6,785 bases of DNA from positions 1 through 6,785 of the forward strand of contig JAKBBS010000172.1 in assembly GCA_021808425.1 (NCBI GenBank), in the 5' to 3' direction. The notes below the pieces were generated by a model. That model was not told where the DNA came from and made no database searches. It saw only the letters and a program-made list of their open reading frames with translations. Below, one piece after another: positions 1 to 4,512 of this stretch. The translations under genes were made by a program, and so were the position numbers. This stretch comes from Actinomycetes bacterium (GTDB lineage Bacteria > Actinomycetota > Acidimicrobiia > Acidimicrobiales > Palsa-688). How positions within the stretch are numbered: the first letter of the stretch is position 1; each line of letters opens with the position of its first letter.

Positions 1-904
1 GCACCGACTTGGTCCCGAGCTTGTCCTTGAGCCTGCGGATACGTATCCCGTTGCGGCTCCCATCGCGACGCTCGGAGAGGACCAGGAACGGCATCACACC
101 CCGCACCCCGTCGACGCCGCCTTCTATCTTCGCCAACGCAACGAAGGCCGAGGCGTGCACGTTCGAGACGAACCACTTGATCCCGTCGATGCGCCACGTG
201 TCGCCCGACACGTGGGTCGCTGTGGTCTCCAACGCCCCCAGGTCCGATCCCCCGGCGCGTTCGGTAAACATCTGCCCCGCCGCCCCCGAGTTGTCCCCGC
301 CGGCGAACAGTTCGCGTACCCTGGCGAGCACGTCGGGCGGGGCGAAAGACTCCGCCATCCTGATGACCATGTCCCCGCCGGTCCCCAAAGCGCACGTCAT
401 GCCGATGTCCGCCTGGTCGAGAAGGTAGCTCCATGCGGCGGCGAGCGGCGCCGGGTTGACCCCCGCCTGCCTTGCTTGGGCGGCGAACGCCGGGGAGCTC
501 AGGTTGTCGGCGAGCACCGCCGCCTGCGAGGCGACGAAACTTTCCGGGAGGATCACCTCGGCGGTCTCATGGCCCCAACGGTCGTATCTCTCCAGGTACG
601 CCGGTGCCCGGTCGGTCCGCTCCGCGTACTCCGACACCGGCCCTCCCATGAGCGCCCCGACGCGCTTTAGGTGCGGCGTCGCCCACTCAAGCTCGGACGG
701 CTCTAGGTGCATCGCCATGAGGAACTGCAACGACGGGTCTATCTCATACCAGTTGCGGCCCGTCGCCCCTTTGAAGCGCGACGTGTCATAGCGCAACCGC
801 TTCGACGGGCTGGAGAACGCCAGCTCGCCTCCCCTCTCCGCTACGGCGTTGAGATGGACTTGGACGGCGTCGGAGGCGGGACCTCCGTAATCAACTTCGG
901 TCAC
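1..904 (-). CDS. Acyl-CoA dehydrogenase family protein, AidB-like, N-terminal part (3' end outside window)
   Basis: The reverse strand is open without a stop from a GTG at 904 to the left edge (301 codons), so the C-terminus is missing. Acyl-CoA dehydrogenases are FAD enzymes that oxidise the alpha-beta bond of acyl-CoA thioesters in the cytosol; AidB-like members are a divergent branch, some of them linked to alkylation stress. Visible hallmarks are FTERAGGSD at residues 213-221, followed by LGALETTAT (the flavin and substrate-binding beta-domain signature), GIKWFVSN around 241-248, and RLKDKLGTKS at 291-300. E. coli AidB has the comparable MTEKQGGSD, GHKWFFS and RLKDKLG. The long N-terminal region before these motifs (over 200 residues) fits the large AidB-like type rather than the usual ~380-residue enzymes. 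The catalytic-base region lies beyond the edge, so activity and substrate cannot be judged. The GTG at 904 was chosen for the AGAGGTGAT upstream; an in-frame GTG at 922 overlaps that motif. The gene is divergent from the S9 peptidase gene. Confidence 0.88.
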   Translation of the reverse strand, partial: MTEVDYGGPASDAVQVHLNAVAERGGELAFSSPSKRLRYDTSRFKGATGRNWYEIDPSLQFLMAMHLEPSELEWATPHLKRVGALMGGPVSEYAERTDRAPAYLERYDRWGHETAEVILPESFVASQAAVLADNLSSPAFAAQARQAGVNPAPLAAAWSYLLDQADIGMTCALGTGGDMVIRMAESFAPPDVLARVRELFAGGDNSGAAGQMFTERAGGSDLGALETTATHVSGDTWRIDGIKWFVSNVHASAFVALAKIEGGVDGVRGVMPFLVLSERRDGSRNGIRIRRLKDKLGTKSV

Positions 905-939
905 AGCACAACAGTAGATCACCTCTAAAGTTCCACGCT
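905..939. promoter_or_regulatory. 35-bp divergent intergenic region, putative overlapping promoters
   Basis: This is the only sequence between the two divergent start codons. On the plus strand TAAAGT (926-931) fits the actinobacterial -10 pattern TANNNT and lies 8 nt before the ATG at 940. No Shine-Dalgarno sequence is visible before that ATG, so the peptidase mRNA may be leaderless or nearly so. On the minus strand TAGCGT (940-935) is a candidate -10 for the dehydrogenase, overlapping the peptidase start. No convincing -35 box is seen for either. The promoter assignment is inference from short, common patterns; the absence of a Shine-Dalgarno on the plus strand is directly visible. Confidence 0.3.
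918..926 (-). promoter_or_regulatory. Probable ribosome binding site of the acyl-CoA dehydrogenase
   Basis: The minus strand reads AGAGGTGAT here, a good match to the anti-Shine-Dalgarno complement. It sits 13 nt before the GTG at 904, slightly long but workable. It argues against the in-frame GTG at 922, which lies inside the motif. Confidence 0.55.
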
Positions 940-2940
940 ATGAAGACCGTCGCCGACTTCGGAACCTGGAAGTCGCCCATCGACGCGGAGATGCTCGTCG
1001 CTGGCGCTGTCAGCTTCTCGTCGGTGTCCGCCGCCGGCGGCCGCGTCTGGTGGGTGGAGTCCCGCCCGACCGAAGCCGGCCGGGCCGTCATAGTGTCACG
1101 TCGCGCCGACGCGTCGGAACCTGCTCGCGACGAGACCCCACCCGGAGTGTCGGTACGGACCCTCGTCCACGAGTACGGCGGCAGATGCCACGCCGTGTGG
1201 GACCCGTCCGGCTGGGATCCCCTCGTCGTGTACTCGAACTTCGAGGACCAGCGCCTCTGGGCGATGCACGGACCGTCAGGGCGCACCAGGCCGCTAACTC
1301 CCGCCGTCGACGGCCGCCAGGTGCGCTTCGCGGACCCTGCCATCACTGCCGACGGTGCGGCTGTCGTTTGTGTCCGTGAGCGACACGACCCGTCGGGGGT
1401 GGTGAACGACCTGGTGGCAGTACCGCTGTGGGCGCCGGACGGGTGGCTTTCGGAAGGCTCCGAGCCAGTCACGCTCGCGAGCGGCCACGACTTCTTCTCC
1501 GCCCCGAGGGTGTCCCCCGACGGCGGGCGCCTGGCGTGGATCACCTGGGATCATCCTGACATGCCGTGGGATTCGACACGTCTGTGGGTGGCCGACATGG
1601 CAGTGTCGCACATGGCAGGGTCGCACATCGCGGGGTCGCACATCGCGGGGTCGGACGGTGCTGTAACCCTCGGCGAGGCGAGCCTCGTCTCGGGAGGTCC
1701 GGGCGAGTCGGTAACCCAACCGAGGTGGTCGCCCGGAGGGGTGCTTCACTACCTGTCGGATCGAAGCGGCTGGTGGAACGTGTACAGCGAGACGTCACGG
1801 GCGTTGACGGCTTTCGAAGCCGAGGTAGGCGAACCGGACTGGGTGTTCGGAAACTCCGACTACACCTTCGACGCTTCCGGGCGGCTGGTGGCGACCTGGA
1901 CGACCCCGGCGGGGCGGGCGATCGGATGGGAGGAGGAGCCGGGCGGAGGGGTCGTGGAGCTGGGAGGTCTTCCTTTTACCTCCTTCTCGTCGCTTCAATC
2001 CTGCGGCGACGGAGTGGTGTGCGTGGCGGGATCGCCGAGCCTCGCCTCGTGCGTCGTTCGCATCGACGCCGACGGATCGCATCGCGTCCTCGCCCGCTCC
2101 CGGGAGATCACCTTCCCCGAAGGGTTCCTCTCGACGCCGACAGCAGTCGAGTTCCCTACCCCCGGCCCGGACGGACCCGAAACGGCTCACGCCGTCGTCT
2201 ACCTGCCGACGTCGGAGGAATTCGAGGGACCTCCCGGGGAGCTGCCGCCGGTCCTCGTCGTCATCCACGGAGGCCCGACGTCGCAGGCGTCACGGCTTTT
2301 GAACCTGTCGGTGCAGTATTGGACGACGCGAGGCTTCGTCGTCGCGGACGTTGACTACAGGGGCAGCAGCGGCTACGGCCGGGCTTACAGGGACCGCCTG
2401 AAAGGCTCGTGGGGTGACGCCGACGTAGCGGATTGCGCCGCTGCGGTCGGCGAGCTGGGGCGCCTCGGTCTCGCCGACCCGTCGAAAGCTTTCATAAGAG
2501 GGTCGAGCGCCGGCGGCCTCACGACGCTGGCCGCTCTCGCGGCGGGGGGCACTTTCGCTGCCGGGGCGAGCCTCTACGGCGTCGCGGACCTGGAGCGCCT
2601 CGCCACCGACACCCACAAGTTCGAGGAGCGCTACCTCGACTCGCTCATCGGGCCGTGGCCCGAGGACGCTGCGCTCTATCGCAGCCGTTCGCCTCTCTAC
2701 AAAGCGGAGCGCATCACGAGCCCGCTCATCGTCTTCCAGGGACTTGACGACAAGGTCGTTCCCCCGGCGCAGTCACAGGCGATCTGCGACGCACTGCGAG
2801 AGCGGGGGCGGCGCGTCGACTACCTAGCTTTCGAAGGCGAACAGCACGGGTTTCGAAAAGCGGAGACGATCGTCGCCGTGTACACGGCGGAACTCGCCTT
2901 CTACCTCGACGTGCTCGCCTCTATCAACCCTCGAGGGTGA
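940..2940 (+). CDS. S9 family (prolyl oligopeptidase-type) serine peptidase
   Basis: The 666-residue protein resembles dipeptidyl aminopeptidase/acylaminoacyl-peptidase members of family S9, which cleave short peptides; the propeller usually restricts access to the active site. Residues 1 to about 410 have the repeated WSPGG/SPDGGRLAW-type strands of a beta-propeller. The rest is an alpha/beta hydrolase domain: HGGP (443-446) near the oxyanion hole, DYRGSSGYGRAYRD downstream, nucleophile S523 in GSSAGG (521-526), acid D604 in GLDDKVVPP, and H636 in GEQHGF. The triad is complete and correctly spaced, so it should be active. There is no signal peptide or membrane segment, so it is probably cytosolic. 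Length is normal for the family. A 15-bp tandem repeat adds a Ser-His-Ile-Ala-Gly array at 218-238. The ATG at 940 begins a family-typical N-terminus (FGTWKSPI). The 3' end overlaps the convergent ferredoxin gene by 17 bp. Exact substrate preference cannot be read from sequence. Confidence 0.94.
   Translation: MKTVADFGTWKSPIDAEMLVAGAVSFSSVSAAGGRVWWVESRPTEAGRAVIVSRRADASEPARDETPPGVSVRTLVHEYGGRCHAVWDPSGWDPLVVYSNFEDQRLWAMHGPSGRTRPLTPAVDGRQVRFADPAITADGAAVVCVRERHDPSGVVNDLVAVPLWAPDGWLSEGSEPVTLASGHDFFSAPRVSPDGGRLAWITWDHPDMPWDSTRLWVADMAVSHMAGSHIAGSHIAGSDGAVTLGEASLVSGGPGESVTQPRWSPGGVLHYLSDRSGWWNVYSETSRALTAFEAEVGEPDWVFGNSDYTFDASGRLVATWTTPAGRAIGWEEEPGGGVVELGGLPFTSFSSLQSCGDGVVCVAGSPSLASCVVRIDADGSHRVLARSREITFPEGFLSTPTAVEFPTPGPDGPETAHAVVYLPTSEEFEGPPGELPPVLVVIHGGPTSQASRLLNLSVQYWTTRGFVVADVDYRGSSGYGRAYRDRLKGSWGDADVADCAAAVGELGRLGLADPSKAFIRGSSAGGLTTLAALAAGGTFAAGASLYGVADLERLATDTHKFEERYLDSLIGPWPEDAALYRSRSPLYKAERITSPLIVFQGLDDKVVPPAQSQAICDALRERGRRVDYLAFEGEQHGFRKAETIVAVYTAELAFYLDVLASINPRG
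1591..1650 (+). repeat. In-frame 15-bp tandem repeat inside the S9 peptidase gene
   Basis: There are four consecutive 15-bp units. The last two (1621-1635 and 1636-1650) are identical, TCGCACATCGCGGGG. The unit at 1606-1620 differs at 3 positions, and the first (1591-1605) is more diverged. They encode ADMAV, SHMAG, SHIAG, SHIAG (residues 218-237). Fifteen bases is a multiple of three, so copy-number change would keep the frame. The array lies between strands of the predicted propeller, probably in a surface loop. Confidence 0.9.
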
Positions 2941-3115
2941 TCGCCTGCTTCGGGCAGCGCGCCACTGCAAGCTCCACCTTCGCACGCAGTTCCTCCGGCG
3001 GGTTCTCGTCGAGGACGTAGAGAAAGTCGTCGTCTCGCACCTCGAAGACTTCGGGCGCTTCGGCCATGCACAACGCGTTGCTCTCGCAGCGGTCGAAATC
3101 CACAACTACCCGCAT
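2924..3115 (-). CDS. Small single-cluster ferredoxin, P450-partner type
   Basis: This 63-residue acidic protein would carry one Fe-S cluster and shuttle single electrons, usually from a ferredoxin reductase to a cytochrome P450 or similar oxygenase, in the cytosol. Cluster ligands are C10 and C16 in CESNALC and C54 in CP. The following MAEAPEVFEV and PKQAITLE are standard for this family. The position that is Cys in four-ligand ferredoxins is N13, giving a CxxNxxC...CP pattern. Such proteins bind [3Fe-4S], or a [4Fe-4S] with a non-Cys ligand, as in the mycobacterial P450-associated ferredoxins that vary at this residue. The length is typical. The ATG at 3115 has an ideal GGGAGGT six bases upstream. 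It is last in the minus-strand cluster, 51 bp after the phosphatase, and its 3' end overlaps the convergent S9 gene. No P450 or reductase gene lies in the window, so the partner is unknown. Confidence 0.93.
   Translation of the reverse strand: MRVVVDFDRCESNALCMAEAPEVFEVRDDDFLYVLDENPPEELRAKVELAVARCPKQAITLEG
2927..2938. other. 12-bp perfect palindrome in the convergent gene overlap
   Basis: ACCCTCGAGGGT is its own reverse complement. It spans the last sense codons and the first base of the stop of the S9 gene, and the last codons of the ferredoxin gene. It could form a short hairpin only with a minimal loop, and no T-run follows on either strand, so it is not called a terminator. Confidence 0.6.
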
Positions 3116-3121
3116 CCGTCT

Positions 3122-3128
3122 ACCTCCC
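3122..3128 (-). promoter_or_regulatory. Strong ribosome binding site of the ferredoxin
   Basis: The minus strand reads GGGAGGT, six bases before the ATG at 3115. It is the best Shine-Dalgarno sequence in the window and supports this start over the overlapping out-of-frame reading. It suggests efficient independent initiation, in contrast to the coupled genes upstream. Confidence 0.8.
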
Positions 3129-3166
3129 AGACCGAAAACTGCCGACCCGCCCTACCCTAGCCGCTG

Positions 3167-3745
3167 CTACCGGTCGCGGAGATGTCCCGTCAGGTTGAAC
3201 CCGCGCAGCGTAGCCCCGCTGCGCCCCGGCGCGATCACGCTGATCGAGGCCGTGTCTAGATGGGTACGCCAGCAGATCTCGTCGCCGACGCCGAGAGCCC
3301 ACGCGACGGCGACCTTGATAGGCGACACGTGGCTGACAACCACAACGTCGACGTCGCGGGCCTGCGCCCAAAGTTCGACACACGCGGAGCGGACCCGCTC
3401 CCCGACGTCGCGAAGCGACTCCCCGCCGGGCGGGCGGTGCGCCAGGTCCGTCGCCCAGCGATCCCAAAGGTCGCCGGCGTCGCCGACGGGCAACCCCTCG
3501 AAGGCTCCGTAGTCGATCTCGCGCCAACGTTCGTCGACGGTCACCGGCGGCCCGAGAGCTTTCGCTGTTTCGAGCGCCCGTGACAGCGGGCTCGACACGA
3601 CACGGCTCGCGCCGGCAAGCTCGGCGACGCCGCCGAGCGCCTGCGCCTGGCGTACGCCGAGGTCGTCGAGGGGACTGTCAGTCCGGCCTAGCAGGAGACC
3701 ACCGGCGTTATGCGCGGTGCGCCCGTGGCGAACGACGAACAGCAC
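3167..3745 (-). CDS. Histidine phosphatase (phosphoglycerate mutase-like) family protein
   Basis: The 192-residue protein belongs to the histidine phosphatase superfamily, cytosolic enzymes that remove or transfer phosphate through a phosphohistidine. The nucleophile is H7 in RHG (6-8). Further phosphate-pocket residues are R56 in SSPLSRALET and H139 in VVSHVSP, and E76 in REIDYGAFEG is the likely proton donor. GRTDSPLDDLG (20-30) and PPGGES (105-110) are also typical. All catalytic positions are present and the length is normal for a phosphatase branch such as alpha-ribazole or broad-specificity acid phosphatases; the substrate is not decidable. The GTG start puts the RHG motif at the usual distance from the N-terminus. 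It lies 10 bp after the Zn-ribbon gene. In mycobacteria the gene after the Zn-ribbon protein (Rv2228c) fuses an RNase HI domain to this kind of phosphatase; no RNase H part is present here. Confidence 0.92.
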   Translation of the reverse strand: MLFVVRHGRTAHNAGGLLLGRTDSPLDDLGVRQAQALGGVAELAGASRVVSSPLSRALETAKALGPPVTVDERWREIDYGAFEGLPVGDAGDLWDRWATDLAHRPPGGESLRDVGERVRSACVELWAQARDVDVVVVSHVSPIKVAVAWALGVGDEICWRTHLDTASISVIAPGRSGATLRGFNLTGHLRDR

Positions 3746-3749
3746 GCCT

Positions 3750-3763
3750 GGGAGGCTACTCCC
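3750..3763 (-). other. Inverted repeat across the Zn-ribbon stop and the phosphatase leader
   Basis: On the minus strand GGGAG, a 4-nt loop TAGC and CTCCC form a perfect 5-bp stem. It contains the TAG stop of the Zn-ribbon gene, and its 5' arm is part of the only Shine-Dalgarno-like sequence (GGGGAG, 3764-3759) before the phosphatase GTG at 3745. Ribosomes terminating on the upstream gene would open it, so it may help couple the two. There is no T-run, so it is not a terminator. The functional reading is inference. Confidence 0.4.
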
Positions 3764-4505
3764 CTGACCGGTCGACGACGAGCATCCTCGAGCACTGCTC
3801 GCAGGCGTACACGTCGCCCGCGGCGGCGTGGCGGACCTGCTCGAGCTCCACGGCCGACAAGGTCAAATGACAGCCGCTGCAGCGTCGCCCGACGACACGC
3901 GACACCGCCACACCGCCGAGCCTTGAGCGAAGCCGCTCGTAGCGGGCGAGCAGAGGCTCCGGCAGCGCCGCTTTCGCTCCCACGCGCGACGCACGCAGAC
4001 GGGAAAGCTGGCCGTCGATGGTCTTTTCCGCCTCGTCCAGCTCCTTGGCCGCCACGAGGAGGGCTTCGCCGGCGGTCGCGATCGACGAGTCGAGCTCGCC
4101 GAGGCGCCCAGCCGCAGCGTCTGTGGCCTCGAGAAGGGCGAGGATCTCGTCTTCGAGGTCGGAGGCTTTCGCCTGGAGCGAACCGGCCTCCGCCTGCATC
4201 GCCTGAAGGTCACGCGTCGAGGTCGTCTGGGCGGAGAACATCCGCTTTTCGATAGCCGAGCGGCGCTGCTCGCTTGATGCGAGCTCCTTTTCGAAGGCGG
4301 CCTGTTTTTCACGAAGACCGCCTAGCTCGGATCGAAGCGTCGCAGCATCGCTTCGCATCGAATCGATCCTCGACACGTCCGCGTCGACCCGGGCCCTTTC
4401 GGGCAGGTGGCGGCGTCTGTGAACGACGGCGTCGATCTCGCTGTCGATGTCTTGAAGCGCTAGAAGCTCGCCGGAATGGCCGCCCTGCTCGGCGTCGGAG
4501 GCCAC
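3756..4505 (-). CDS. Coiled-coil protein with C-terminal C4 Zn ribbon (COG1579/DUF164 family)
   Basis: The protein is about 249 residues and predicted cytosolic. Residues from roughly 10 to 190 are a charged, Ala/Glu/Leu-rich helical hairpin with heptad character. It begins with the family-like LLALQDIDSEID and RRRHLPE, and has RMFSAQTTSTRDLQAMQAE (88-106), matching the family's conserved central loop. The C-terminus is a zinc ribbon with ligands C209, C212, C235 and C238 (CSGC and CEQC). Relatives include mycobacterial Rv2229c, Chlamydia CT398 and Helicobacter HP0958 (an RpoN/flagellar regulator); the actinobacterial role is unknown, with nucleic-acid or protein binding suspected. The frame stays open upstream to 4787, but that stretch is an Arg/Pro-rich shadow of the PBP tail, so the GTG at 4505 is preferred: it gives the family's normal length and lies 7 bp after the PBP stop. 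There is no well-placed Shine-Dalgarno, so initiation probably depends on coupling. A GTG further upstream, inside the PBP tail, is less likely. Confidence 0.88.
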   Translation of the reverse strand: MASDAEQGGHSGELLALQDIDSEIDAVVHRRRHLPERARVDADVSRIDSMRSDAATLRSELGGLREKQAAFEKELASSEQRRSAIEKRMFSAQTTSTRDLQAMQAEAGSLQAKASDLEDEILALLEATDAAAGRLGELDSSIATAGEALLVAAKELDEAEKTIDGQLSRLRASRVGAKAALPEPLLARYERLRSRLGGVAVSRVVGRRCSGCHLTLSAVELEQVRHAAAGDVYACEQCSRMLVVDRSGE

Positions 4506-4512
4506 GACCTCG

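Noticed and set aside
9..791. Three overlapping plus-strand reading frames over the left 800 bp
   Set aside because: They are antisense to the acyl-CoA dehydrogenase, whose motifs are unambiguous on the minus strand; their translations are Arg/Pro-rich and match no family I recognise.
1591..1650. Possible CRISPR-like or regulatory direct repeats
   Set aside because: The 15-bp units are directly adjacent without spacers and stay in frame within the peptidase gene, so they are a coding tandem repeat.
891..1749. Minus-strand frames opposite the start of the S9 peptidase
   Set aside because: They are shadows of the peptidase gene with Arg/Thr/Ser-rich translations and no family features.
2824..3105. 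A 93-residue minus-strand frame overlapping the ferredoxin
   Set aside because: It is a shifted reading of the ferredoxin gene with Arg/Ser/Thr-rich composition; the ferredoxin frame has the Cys motifs and the strong ribosome binding site.
3116..3166. Possible promoter (TAGGGT) or terminator between phosphatase and ferredoxin genes
   Set aside because: A TANNNT hexamer is expected by chance, no -35 box accompanies it, and no hairpin with a T-run is visible; only the ferredoxin ribosome binding site is supported.
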